Below, one piece after another: positions 17,790 through 25,586 of a stretch of DNA of 64,000 bases. Under the pieces are notes generated by a model. The model worked only from the letters and a program-made list of their open reading frames with translations, had not been told where the DNA came from and did no database searches. The position numbers and the translations under genes are program-made. The stretch's first letter is position 1. The number at the start of each line of letters is the position of its first letter. This DNA comes from Desulfosporosinus hippei DSM 8344 (lineage in GTDB: Bacteria > Bacillota > Desulfitobacteriia > Desulfitobacteriales > Desulfitobacteriaceae): NCBI RefSeq assembly GCF_900100785.1, contig NZ_FNCP01000011.1:1-64000 (forward strand). The letters are read 5' to 3'.

Positions 17790-18737
17790 GTGAAAATATT
17801 AGTCGTTGGATTAGGAGCTTTGGGTACAGTATACTCTTGCCTACTGAGCTTATCTGGTCATGAGGTGACGGGATTAAGTAGAGCAGCAAGTATTGAAAGA
17901 GTCAAGGAGAAAGGAGTCAAGGTATCCGGAATTTGGGGAGATCACTCTGTTAGGCTCTCTAACGTTGTAGCTAATGTCTCTGAACTTAGGCAGCAGACCT
18001 TTGATATGATAATTGTTACTGTAAAGTCGTTTGTCACTGAAGAAATTGCCCGGGATATTGCGCCTCTAGTAGGAGATAAGACCTTCGTCTTCCTACTACA
18101 GAATGGGTATGGAAATTTTGAGGCCGCTGCTAAATCAATTAGGGAGGATAAGCTTCTTTTAGGACGGGTGATTTTTGGGGCTGAGACTTTAGCCCCAGGA
18201 GAGTCCAAGGTGACTGTCATCGCGGATGACGTAATGATTGGATCTCCCAAAAATCTTATTAACTCAGAGGTATTAGAAGAATTCGCTGAGATTTTCCGCA
18301 AAGCGCTTATTCCCACAAAAGCATCTTTAGAAATCATGAAGTACATATGGGGAAAGATTATCTACAATTCCGCTCTCAATTCCTTAGGTTCCATCTTTGA
18401 AGTGAGTTATGGCGAATTGGCTCAGGAGCCGGTTACACGAGACCTGATGAATAAGATTATTGGAGAAATCTTCGACGTGTTTAGGGCAAGAAATATTCCG
18501 ATGTTTTGGCCCGATGCAGAAACTTATTTGGCCGATTTTTATGAAAAATTAATTCCTCCAACTTCTGCCCACCATGCTTCAATGCTACAAGACATTCAGA
18601 ACGGTCGTCGAACAGAAATAGAAGCCTTAAATGGAGCGGTTGTTAAACTAGCTCACGAATTGAGGCTCTCAGTCCCTGTCAACGAAGTAATAGTGGCAAT
18701 GGTGAAGGCAAAAGAAAGCTTTAGCCTACGAGACTAA
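17790..18737 (+). CDS. panE: 2-dehydropantoate 2-reductase family (PanE/ApbA)
   Basis: 315 residues. The N-terminal Rossmann motif VVGLGALGTVYS is at 4-15, VKSF near 77 contributes a conserved Lys, and KIIYNSALNSLGSIF near 192 is the catalytic Lys/Asn region. The family reduces 2-dehydropantoate to pantoate with NADPH in coenzyme A synthesis, but paralogues act on other 2-oxoacids. No pantothenate neighbours are present, so the exact substrate is uncertain. The start is GTG with CGGAGAAG upstream. Confidence 0.85.
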   Translation: MKILVVGLGALGTVYSCLLSLSGHEVTGLSRAASIERVKEKGVKVSGIWGDHSVRLSNVVANVSELRQQTFDMIIVTVKSFVTEEIARDIAPLVGDKTFVFLLQNGYGNFEAAAKSIREDKLLLGRVIFGAETLAPGESKVTVIADDVMIGSPKNLINSEVLEEFAEIFRKALIPTKASLEIMKYIWGKIIYNSALNSLGSIFEVSYGELAQEPVTRDLMNKIIGEIFDVFRARNIPMFWPDAETYLADFYEKLIPPTSAHHASMLQDIQNGRRTEIEALNGAVVKLAHELRLSVPVNEVIVAMVKAKESFSLRD

Positions 18738-18750
18738 AGCAGGATACATC

Positions 18751-18801
18751 AACACCCTTAATATGTCCGTTCAGTAAACTGACTTATTTAGGGTGTTTTT
18801 T
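18751..18801 (+). terminator. Terminator after panE
   Basis: AACACCCTTAA (18751-18761) pairs with TTTAGGGTGTT (18786-18796), and a nested TCAGT/ACTGA hairpin sits at 18771-18782. A T run follows. Confidence 0.75.
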
Positions 18802-18914
18802 ATAAATTTTACTGTAAAAACTGAAGCTGGCCCTTGGACAACATCATACATATTACCAAGAGATTGTTGTTTAACTATCCACTGCCAAACGTCATATGCA
18901 TGATGTGAAGACAT
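18771..18914 (-). pseudogene. Possible gene remnant on the minus strand
   Basis: A 47-codon minus-strand frame (open a further 7 codons upstream) reads like real protein, with segments such as HHAYDVWQWIVKQQ and MYDVVQGPASVFTVKF. Further upstream (to about 19080) other minus frames also give protein-like pieces broken by stops, for example SKSLIEVILSSLLKIAMEIA. Its end runs through the panE terminator, which argues against a functional gene. I cannot name the family. The rest of the gap to 19176 shows nothing else. Confidence 0.3.
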
Positions 18915-19176
18915 TTTGAAGGCATCCTCTAAGAGCTGCTAACTGCATTATACGTACCCTCTTTGAAGATTTTCCTATCTAAGTTTTTCCGAAGGTTAGG
19001 CTTTTATGCAATCTCCATTGCAATCTTCAGCAGTGAACTCAGTATTACTTCAATCAGGGATTTAGAGATTCCTTCTTAAAGGCCTGCCAGCTTGGAGTAA
19101 TAGTATGTATGTTTTAGTCCCTATTGTACATCCTCTATGATATAAGCAAAAAATGTGTAGAAGAGAGGGTCGTTTT

Positions 19177-19308
19177 ATGGACAAGTCCTGTAGATTTGGG
19201 GAAATAATCCAGCTAACTATGAATCCTATCCATCAAAAGAATATCTTTATGGCCGATAGTGCTGCTCTGGGGGCTTTTAACTTTGAGCTTGGGATAGGGC
19301 AATTATGA
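19177..19308 (+). CDS. 43-residue ORF coupled to the deiminase-fold gene
   Basis: ATG 19177 has AGAGAGGG about 7 bases upstream. The frame runs 43 codons, and its TGA overlaps the ATG of the next gene as ATGA, a classic coupling arrangement. The product is neutral, without a signal peptide or membrane helix (it ends ...FELGIGQL). I do not recognise it. The coupling and ribosome binding site support translation. It could be a leader peptide or small subunit. Confidence 0.55.
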   Translation: MDKSCRFGEIIQLTMNPIHQKNIFMADSAALGAFNFELGIGQL

Positions 19309-20231
19309 GTAATTTAAAGCCAGAATATGGGAATGAAAAGTTAGCTCGCTTAAGGAAAGTTTTGCTACATAACCCAGTTGAGTCTCTAGCTTCTGTTAAT
19401 CTATCAAACTATAAATATCATCTATTCAATAACGTTCCGAAGGTTGATCAGTATCATAAGGAACATGAACAATATGCCCAGTTGTTAAAAGCTCATGACA
19501 TTGAAGTCTTAGAGCTTAGAAACTTTGTCAGGAGAACGAAAGATTTATTAGCGAAGCTTCCAAATTTAGCTTATCTTAATGATATTGCAGTCGTGACGAG
19601 TAAGGGAGTGATTTTATCTAAGATGTGTCCGGGCACCAGAGCCGGAGAGGAAGTAGTAGTAAAAGAAGTTCTGAATAACTTAAGTATCCCTATCTTTCAC
19701 GAATTTAGAGATGATGACGAATTCGAAGGGTGTATGGCTTTTTCGCCAAAAACATTGATTATAGTAGACACAGAACGACTGAAAACCAGTACCATAGAAA
19801 GCTTTTTTCAAAAAGCCCTAGAAATTTTCGAAGAAGTAATTTATGTGAAAACCCCTCAGGAGCGAAGGTTTATGCATGCTGATATGATTATTAATAGAAT
19901 CAGCGAACAATTAGGAGTCTATTTTCCGTCGGCATTTCTGCAAACATTTTTGATTACCAAACAAAAGCGGGTAGAAATCAATGTCCGAGAGTTTTTTGCT
20001 GAACGGAATATCGAGCTTATTGAACTGAATGATGTAGAACAGCAAAATTGGGGGTGTAGTTTTGTTACATTAGAGCCCAAGATCATTATTCATTATGATA
20101 TTGCCTTGAATAATCAGACTAAAAAGCGATTGCGGCAGCGTGGCGTTGATGTCATAGAATTTCACCCTCAAGCTCTTTTGGCTGGTGGAGGAAGTCTGCG
20201 ATGTCTTACCTTAAGACTGTGGCGGGCTTAA
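19305..20231 (+). CDS. Arginine deiminase/amidinotransferase-fold protein
   Basis: 308 residues with the guanidine-modifying enzyme pattern. An N-terminal FNNVPKVDQYHKEHEQYA segment resembles arginine deiminase. A central FHEF...DEFEGC takes the place of the usual EGGD. RFMHADMIIN replaces the HLDT motif, keeping the catalytic His. GGGSLRCLTL carries the nucleophilic Cys near 300. Several substrate-guanidinium contacts therefore differ from canonical ArcA, so the substrate may not be arginine. No arcB or arcC genes are nearby. The start lies within an ATGA overlap with the small upstream ORF. Confidence 0.8.
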   Translation: MSNLKPEYGNEKLARLRKVLLHNPVESLASVNLSNYKYHLFNNVPKVDQYHKEHEQYAQLLKAHDIEVLELRNFVRRTKDLLAKLPNLAYLNDIAVVTSKGVILSKMCPGTRAGEEVVVKEVLNNLSIPIFHEFRDDDEFEGCMAFSPKTLIIVDTERLKTSTIESFFQKALEIFEEVIYVKTPQERRFMHADMIINRISEQLGVYFPSAFLQTFLITKQKRVEINVREFFAERNIELIELNDVEQQNWGCSFVTLEPKIIIHYDIALNNQTKKRLRQRGVDVIEFHPQALLAGGGSLRCLTLRLWRA

Positions 20232-20254
20232 TTTCCGTAAGAAGGCGAAAAAGG

Positions 20255-20293
20255 GGGGGACGGTTTAGCGTTTAACTAAACCGTCTCCCTTTC
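20255..20293 (+). terminator. Terminator after the deiminase-fold gene
   Basis: GGGGGACGGTTTAG pairs with CTAAACCGTCTCCC (20276-20289), with one G-U pair and a 7-base loop, followed by TTTCT. Confidence 0.8.
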
Positions 20294-20525
20294 TAAGTAG
20301 TTAATACTAAGTAAGGATTGGCTATCATAGGTGGTTTTTTGTTGAGCTTTTTAAAGGAGAACTAGTTAAATTTGTAGAAGTATAGCATATAACTTCCATC
20401 AGGTTTTTAATCGAGAGGGTTAACTATAAATATTCAAGCATCTATTAGAAATACGTTCTTACGAGAAAAGCCTGGGATGAACTAGATAGTAAGAACCATA
20501 ACATATTTTGTAGGAGGAAAACCTT

Positions 20526-21542
20526 TTGCACTTTTTGCTTCGCTTATCAATGAAATTAGTGAAAATGAAGAACACAGCACTTGCAATTGGATTTATTGCT
20601 TTTGTACTGAGCGCATCAACATTTGCTTATATGATTGAGCCAGAGACATTTGAAACTTGGTTTAATTCTCTGTATTTTGTTTTAACAACGATGGCGACTG
20701 TTGGCTATGGTGATTATTCTCCAAGCACTTTTCCAGGAAAAGTGCTTACTATCTTCATTTATGTATTTGGAATTGGTTTGTTAAGTTTAGTCATTGGTAA
20801 GATTATCGATGCTGTTGCAGATTTTAATAGGAGAAGGGAGGCTGGGCGCTTGAGGTATCAAGGCAAAAACCACGTTATTATAGTTAATTGGAGTAAAAAA
20901 GCACAATATGCGATAGAAGAAATTCTATCTACAGACCCCAATATTGAGGTTGTAATTATTGATGAGATTGACAAACATCCTTATGATAAACCTAAAATTC
21001 ATTTTATTAGTGGTGACCCAAGTTCCATCGATATACTAGAACAAGCAGACATTAAGAATGCTCGTTCGGCCATCGTTTTTGCCGATGCAAGAATTGATGA
21101 GCCTTCTCTTGTTGATGGGAAATCGTTACTTTTAGCTTCAACTATAGAGAGCATAGCGCCAAAAGTACATACCACAGTTGAAATCATGATGGAGAAACAT
21201 ATTCAAAACTTCAAACACGTTAAAGTTAATGATTTCGTTCTCTCCCACGATGCTGTATCTAGATTAGCTGTAAGGTCAGCACTTAATGAAGGAAGCCTAG
21301 ATATTTTCACCCAATTATTAAGTCGCCAAAAAGGTGCGGATGTATATCACGTAACGATCAGACCTGAATGGAAAACATATGAGGATGCTTTTTTTGCACT
21401 TATCAAGCAAGGGGCTACATTAGTATCAAACAAGAGTGATATGACAATAAACACTAAGTTGAATGAACCAATTCCAACAGATGCGAAATTATTTGCGATT
21501 TGTGACGTCGAAGTATACAAAAAAATTAACAATGTGGTATAA
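20526..21542 (+). CDS. Two-TM potassium channel with RCK/TrkA-N domain
   Basis: 338 residues from TTG, with GGAGG about 9 bases upstream. TM1 is about 18-36. A pore helix follows with the selectivity filter TVGYGD near 58, then TM2 (about 72-95). A cytoplasmic RCK-N Rossmann domain (KNHVIIVNWSKKAQYAIEEIL onwards) follows, with a C-terminal region to 338. The layout is that of MthK or YugO-type K+ channels. Such RCK channels respond to Ca2+, nucleotides or c-di-AMP. A c-di-AMP riboswitch lies elsewhere in this window but not next to this gene. Single-gene transcript. Confidence 0.9.
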   Translation: MHFLLRLSMKLVKMKNTALAIGFIAFVLSASTFAYMIEPETFETWFNSLYFVLTTMATVGYGDYSPSTFPGKVLTIFIYVFGIGLLSLVIGKIIDAVADFNRRREAGRLRYQGKNHVIIVNWSKKAQYAIEEILSTDPNIEVVIIDEIDKHPYDKPKIHFISGDPSSIDILEQADIKNARSAIVFADARIDEPSLVDGKSLLLASTIESIAPKVHTTVEIMMEKHIQNFKHVKVNDFVLSHDAVSRLAVRSALNEGSLDIFTQLLSRQKGADVYHVTIRPEWKTYEDAFFALIKQGATLVSNKSDMTINTKLNEPIPTDAKLFAICDVEVYKKINNVV

Positions 21543-21673
21543 ATGAGGCACTTAAGAGTATTAGTAGCAAACTTCTCGACTTTGATAATTTAAGTAGTTA
21601 AGACGTTGAAACTATTTGCAAGGTATTGACGGCTCTTAAGATGATCAGAACCTCAATTGCTCTATGGCAATTT

Positions 21674-22000
21674 TTAAAAATGTTCGCCGTTTTCGTAATA
21701 GCGAACTTTATCTAAAACGGTAAACATAATATCGACGCTTGGGTACCCAGCTTGATTAATTATACGACTGATGGCTTGGGCAGCTTGATCTTGAATTTCT
21801 TGTCCACGGTCAAACCAGGCAACTTCGATAAAAGGATACCCTTGCACAACCTCCTCATCGAGAATGAAAGTTGAGTGAATCACTTCTAGTGTAAAGTCGC
21901 TCCTTGGAGATTGAATTAGTGCTGATAGCTCGTCGAGCATGATTTTGCTTACCTTACGTATTGTGTCTATCTCGATTCCTCGTATTTTTATTTGTGGCAT
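21674..22000 (-). CDS. DUF1904 family protein
   Basis: 108 residues. The N-terminal MPQIKIRGI places a proline directly after the Met, as in tautomerase-fold proteins. The remainder (ESTFI-like HSTFILDEE, then YPFIEVAWFDRG) matches DUF1904 proteins as I know them. The function is not known. Pro2 may be catalytic if the tautomerase relation holds. AGGAGGGAC precedes the ATG on the minus strand. Confidence 0.75.
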   Translation of the reverse strand: MPQIKIRGIEIDTIRKVSKIMLDELSALIQSPRSDFTLEVIHSTFILDEEVVQGYPFIEVAWFDRGQEIQDQAAQAISRIINQAGYPSVDIMFTVLDKVRYYENGEHF

Positions 22001-22162
22001 AGATAGTCCCTCCTCATTTTAGTTTGTTAACTAATGCAGCTAGTCTTTCCGTAGACGGGCTGCATTATTATTTTACTAGAGTTCCAATTAAGTTGCACCT
22101 ATAAATGTCCAATATCGGACTTAATAATATTAATATACTCCTTAAATAAGTTAATATTAATA

Positions 22163-22191
22163 TTGACAATGTTAATAAATAGGTTTATTAT
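22163..22191 (+). promoter_or_regulatory. Sigma-A promoter of the DUF2089-yvlD cluster
   Basis: TTGACA (22163-22168), a 17-base spacer, then TATTAT (22186-22191). AT-rich repeats of AATATTAATA lie just upstream (22126-22162) and could be an operator. Confidence 0.75.
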
Positions 22192-22236
22192 CAAAGCACA
22201 GAAGTGCTTTTGTAATTTGATTTAGAGGTGATGACC

Positions 22237-22641
22237 TTGAATTATAAGATGCCCCATCGGTGTCCGGTGTGTGATCAGGAAATGAAAATAAGTAAGCTTT
22301 CTTGTACACATTGTCCTACAAAAATTGAAGGAGAGTTTAGTGCCTGTAAATTTTGTCGGCTGCCAGCTGAACAATTAGTTTTCATGGAGGCATTTATTAA
22401 ATGTCGGGGGAATATCAAAGAGGTAGAAAAAGAGTTAGGTATCTCCTATCCGACGGTAAGAAGTCGTTTAGATAGTGTCATTGAGGCCCTTGGTTATGGA
22501 GCTGGAAAAGAGAGTGAGTATGAAAAGTCTAACTCTGCCGAGGAAAGTTTGCGGAGACAGGAAATTCTAGAAGCTCTAGAACGGGGTGAGATATCGGCTC
22601 AGGAAGCTGCGCTTCAGATGAGAAAGTCAAGTAAAGATTAG
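22237..22641 (+). CDS. DUF2089 family protein, zinc ribbon plus helix-turn-helix
   Basis: About 134 residues. Two Cys pairs (CPVC near 9 and CTHC near 23, with a further CKFC near 38) form zinc-ribbon-like elements. A helix-turn-helix follows, IKEVEKELGISYPTVRSRLD (about 67-86), then a charged C-terminus. This matches DUF2089, a putative DNA-binding regulator. TTG 22237 is the best start because AGAGGTGAT lies just before it. GTG 22228 and ATG 22231 fall inside that site. It heads an envelope-type cluster and may autoregulate it. Confidence 0.85.
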   Translation: MNYKMPHRCPVCDQEMKISKLSCTHCPTKIEGEFSACKFCRLPAEQLVFMEAFIKCRGNIKEVEKELGISYPTVRSRLDSVIEALGYGAGKESEYEKSNSAEESLRRQEILEALERGEISAQEAALQMRKSSKD

Positions 22642-22697
22642 AACTAGATGGGTTCAGCGTTGATTATAAAATTTATTTTGAAAAGGGGAATATAAAA

Positions 22698-23135
22698 ATG
22701 AGCAGTGAAAAGATGAAGATACTTGAAATGGTTCAAGAAGGTAAACTGACAGCAGTCGAAGGTTTGGATCTCTTGAAGGCTGTCGATGAAGGAAACTCAA
22801 ATAAAACCAGTTCGCAGATTTTTGAGCAGAATTTTGTGAAGAAAGAGGGCGAACGCTTTTTACGGGTTCGAGTACAAGGGGAGAAAACACTTAAAGTTAA
22901 TGTTAATGTTCCTTTGACTTTGATACGTTCTGCTTCAAAGCTTGTGGTATATGCAATGAGTTTTGTGCCTGCTGATAAGAAGGCGGAGTTGGAGAAGAAA
23001 GGCCTAGATTTAACAGATCTGGATATAGAAGGCCTTGCTCGAATAATTGATGAGAGTCTTGATGGTAAGATTGTAGATGTAGAAGTCGCCGATCCTGAAG
23101 AGGGAAGAATTAAGGTAGAAGTGTATGTGGAGTAA
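22698..23135 (+). CDS. SHOCT-like/YvlB-related protein
   Basis: 145 residues. The N-terminal 30 residues (KMKILEMVQEGKLTAVEGLDLLKAV) match the short amphipathic SHOCT-like repeat found at the start of YvlB/LiaX-type proteins. The remainder is an acidic beta/alpha region (LRVRVQGEKTLKVNVNVPLTLI, then IVDVEVADPEEGRIKVEVYVE). Proteins of this kind accompany PspC/YvlC and YvlD-type genes in cell-envelope stress modules. AAAAGGGG precedes the ATG. Confidence 0.75.
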   Translation: MSSEKMKILEMVQEGKLTAVEGLDLLKAVDEGNSNKTSSQIFEQNFVKKEGERFLRVRVQGEKTLKVNVNVPLTLIRSASKLVVYAMSFVPADKKAELEKKGLDLTDLDIEGLARIIDESLDGKIVDVEVADPEEGRIKVEVYVE

Positions 23136-23450
23136 ATCCGCCTTACTTTTGGTGGTTCGAGTCAAAGTTCAAAAGCGTAGGGCATTCACATTTCCGGTGC
23201 CCGTTTGGGTGGTTAACGAATTTCTCCAGCACTTACTGATTTAGTATGGATTGGGGAAATGGCTCTCCAACGAATTCCGCTTCCTAAAGATGAAACCTCG
23301 CGCCAACCTATGAGCTGGGTTAAAACTGTTTCGCCGAGTGGTATTATAACAGCAACGCAAATGGTTATCAAAGATTTATCTAAGTATAAGGGCTTGGATA
23401 TAGTTGATGTTAAGACTGCAGATGTTCAGGTGAAAATAAGCTTAAAATGA
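23125..23450 (+). pseudogene. Frameshifted gene between the SHOCT-like and YvlD-like genes
   Basis: A frame starting at ATG 23125 encodes VVRVKVQKRRAFTFPVPVW and VVNEFLQ and stops at 23244. A second frame picks up at about 23231 (LTDLVWIGEMALQ) and continues through 23259 to 23450, ending DVKTADVQVKISLK. The two pieces read as one protein of about 105 residues broken by a single-base frameshift near 23230. The tail resembles the VDVEVADPEEGRIKVEVYV end of the preceding gene, so this may be a related family member. It could be real decay or a sequencing error. Confidence 0.55.
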
Positions 23451-23464
23451 GTGGAGGTGAAGAG

Positions 23465-23803
23465 TTGAAACGAAAGATTTATCGTGTACTAGTAAATGCA
23501 CTGGCCTTTTTTATTGCGGCCCAATTCTTGCCTATGGTCGCATCAACTCCACTTCATTTCTTATGGGCAGGGATAGTTCTGGGGCTTGTCAATCTAATGA
23601 TTCGGCCGTTGCTGATTTTACTGACTATCCCTCTCAATCTTCTAACTTTAGGAGTTTTTACACTTGTTATTAATACCTGGATGATTATGCTCACTAGTGG
23701 GCTGCTGCCAGGATTTTCTGTGCCGGGATTTGGAGTGGCTTTCCTTGTCTCAATTATCGTGTCTTTGGCCAATTGGGTTTTCAAGGAAATGAGATCCGAA
23801 TGA
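23465..23803 (+). CDS. yvlD: YvlD-like four-TM membrane protein (phage holin 4 superfamily)
   Basis: About 112 residues with four hydrophobic helices and the family pattern: FLWAGIVLGLVNLMIRPLL, then ILLTIPLNLLTLGVFTLVIN, then PGFGVAFLVSIIVSLANWV. I start it at TTG 23465, which follows GGAGGTGAAGAG. The ATG at 23447 precedes that site. The family accompanies yvlABC in bacilli. The exact function is unknown, but an envelope role is likely. Last gene of the cluster. Confidence 0.85.
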   Translation: MKRKIYRVLVNALAFFIAAQFLPMVASTPLHFLWAGIVLGLVNLMIRPLLILLTIPLNLLTLGVFTLVINTWMIMLTSGLLPGFSVPGFGVAFLVSIIVSLANWVFKEMRSE

Positions 23804-23828
23804 CAAAATAAAGGGAACCATAATATCT

Positions 23829-23871
23829 GGCTAGCACCGAAGTCTTATGGCTTTGGTGCTAGCCACTTTAT
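23829..23871 (+). terminator. Terminator of the DUF2089-yvlD cluster
   Basis: A perfect 10-bp stem GGCTAGCACC/GGTGCTAGCC (23829-23838 and 23855-23864), with further pairing inside, is followed by ACTTTATTTAT. Confidence 0.8.
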
Positions 23872-23882
23872 TTATACTACTC

Positions 23883-24000
23883 TGAAAAACCATCCGACAG
23901 GAGACGGTTCTGTCGGGCTCTGGAGGGAGCGGTTTTTAGCTCTGTTAACCCGTGCGAAGACGGTGTCTTCGTTAGTAGCGGCATGAGGGTCTACCGTGAA
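23883..24000 (+). ncRNA. Candidate structured RNA, class not recognised
   Basis: Three compact hairpins follow one another: CCGACAG/CTGTCGG (about 23894-23916), GCTC/GAGC (about 23917-23930) and CGAAGAC/GTCTTCG (about 23955-23971). The flanks AAAAACC and GGTTTTT can close the first two into a three-way junction. The stretch is clearly more GC-rich than its surroundings and carries no ORF. It lies about 100 bases before the ABC1-kinase gene. I checked mentally against common riboswitch consensuses and found no match. Confidence 0.4.
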
Positions 24001-24092
24001 AAAGCATGAGTATTGTTAGGGATTAGCTTTGTAACATTATGTTTATCGTTCCATAACTATATAATAGCTTTGAAGAAACGGAGAGTTTCATT

Positions 24093-25406
24093 ATGTTTGG
24101 AATACCGGAGAGACATTTTGCTCGTTACTACGAGATCCTTTCCGTACTGCTTAGACATGGACTTGGTTACTTGATCATCCCTGGAAATATTAACAAAATA
24201 GAGCAAAAAGATTTAGCACTGCTCGGTGTTCATCTGAGAGCGGCATTAGGAGAACTTGGGGCAACTTTTATTAAGGTTGGCCAAATGGCGAGTACCCGAT
24301 CTGATTTGCTTCCACTACCGATCATTAAAGAGTTAGAAAAACTCCAAGATCGTGTTAATCCGCTGCCCATTAGTATCGTACGTCGAGTAGTCGAAGAGTC
24401 TTTAAAGGTCAACTTAGAGTCAGTCTTTAAACATTTTAATCCAATCCCAGTGGCTTCGGCCTCGATTGCTCAAGTGCATGAGGCAGTTTTGCATAATGGA
24501 GAAAAAGTTGCCGTAAAAGTGCAACGCCCATTCCTTCACGAAAGAGTTATGACAGATTTGGAGATCTTCCAGGTGCTTGCAGAACGAATTGAGCTGAATA
24601 CAAAGTGGGGTAAAGGCTATCCGGTTCGCTTGATAGTTGAGGAGTTTTCCGAGACTATCATAAAAGAGTTGAATTTTCTTCAGGAAGGAAAAAATGCAGA
24701 GAAAATCTTTAAACTCAGTAAGAAAAACTCCAATATTGTGGTTCCAAAGATTTATTGGGAATTAACGAATTCTATGGTTCTTACAATGCAATATATTCCG
24801 GGGATCCCGTTAAATCAAATCTCTTGTTCAGAAAAACACTCTAAAAATGCTTGTAAAATTGCCAATCACTTAAGTAAAGCCTTCCTGCAGCAAATACTTC
24901 GGGAAGGATGTTTTCACGCTGATCCTCACCCAGGAAATATTCTCATTCTTCCGGATGGAAAAATTAGCTTAATCGACTTCGGAATTATTGGGAATCTCTC
25001 CATCCCCATGAAGGCTCAGCTATCTCAATTGGCTTCTGGAATAATCCGTGGAGACGATGCTTTACTTTTACAGACTCTTTCTGAGATGGGTATATCATCA
25101 TTCGTTGATCGGGATTCGTTCCAAGCGGATATTCACAACTTGCGCCATAAGTATATAAGTTCAAAACAAAAGAAATTTACTATAGGAGAGAGTATCCAGG
25201 ATTTTTTGGCCATCATCTCTAAGCATGGAATTCATATCCCCCCCGAGTTTGTTCTTGTAGGCAAGACTTTTCTTACCTTGGAAGGAACTTTAAGGGATTT
25301 ATGCCCTTCTCTAAGTCTGGTGGAACAGGCCAAACCATTTAGTAGAAGGTTTATCTGGAGAAGTGTCGGTATTTCAAAATTTTGGAAAATAATTTTGAGG
25401 AGGTAG
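24093..25406 (+). CDS. ABC1/AarF/UbiB-family atypical kinase
   Basis: 437 residues. Family motifs are visible: KVGQMASTRSDLLP (about 63-76, KxGQ), PVASASIAQVHEAVLHNGEKVAVKV (Ala-rich loop replacing the usual Gly-loop, then the Lys), LNFLQEGKNAEKI, FHADPHPGNIL near 274 and SLIDFGIIG near 291. UbiB-type proteins support isoprenoid-quinone biosynthesis or lipid homeostasis at the membrane. Here menaquinone is the plausible link. No C-terminal membrane pair is obvious. A single-gene unit downstream of a structured-RNA candidate. Confidence 0.9.
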   Translation: MFGIPERHFARYYEILSVLLRHGLGYLIIPGNINKIEQKDLALLGVHLRAALGELGATFIKVGQMASTRSDLLPLPIIKELEKLQDRVNPLPISIVRRVVEESLKVNLESVFKHFNPIPVASASIAQVHEAVLHNGEKVAVKVQRPFLHERVMTDLEIFQVLAERIELNTKWGKGYPVRLIVEEFSETIIKELNFLQEGKNAEKIFKLSKKNSNIVVPKIYWELTNSMVLTMQYIPGIPLNQISCSEKHSKNACKIANHLSKAFLQQILREGCFHADPHPGNILILPDGKISLIDFGIIGNLSIPMKAQLSQLASGIIRGDDALLLQTLSEMGISSFVDRDSFQADIHNLRHKYISSKQKKFTIGESIQDFLAIISKHGIHIPPEFVLVGKTFLTLEGTLRDLCPSLSLVEQAKPFSRRFIWRSVGISKFWKIILRR

Positions 25407-25493
25407 GAAGACAAACACTACTGCTCACTAAAGCACATATAAAAGTAGTAAAGATTTTAATAACTATGGGCGATTGTTCATTAGCATTAGTAT

Positions 25494-25522
25494 TAGCGCC
25501 GACGCTTAAAGGCTTGGCGCTA
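25494..25522 (+). terminator. Hairpin between the ABC1 kinase and methyltransferase genes
   Basis: A perfect 7-bp stem TAGCGCC/GGCGCTA with a 15-base loop is followed by a partly T-rich stretch. It is a weak terminator candidate. Confidence 0.4.
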
Positions 25523-25586
25523 TCTGATTTTCTTTTGAGAGCTCCTTTATTAAAGGGATAAGAACAAAAAAGATGAGGTGGAAATC

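Noticed and set aside
23148-23160. GGTTCGAGTC resembling a tRNA T-loop
   Set aside because: No acceptor or anticodon arm and no CCA end. It is inside the frameshifted coding region.
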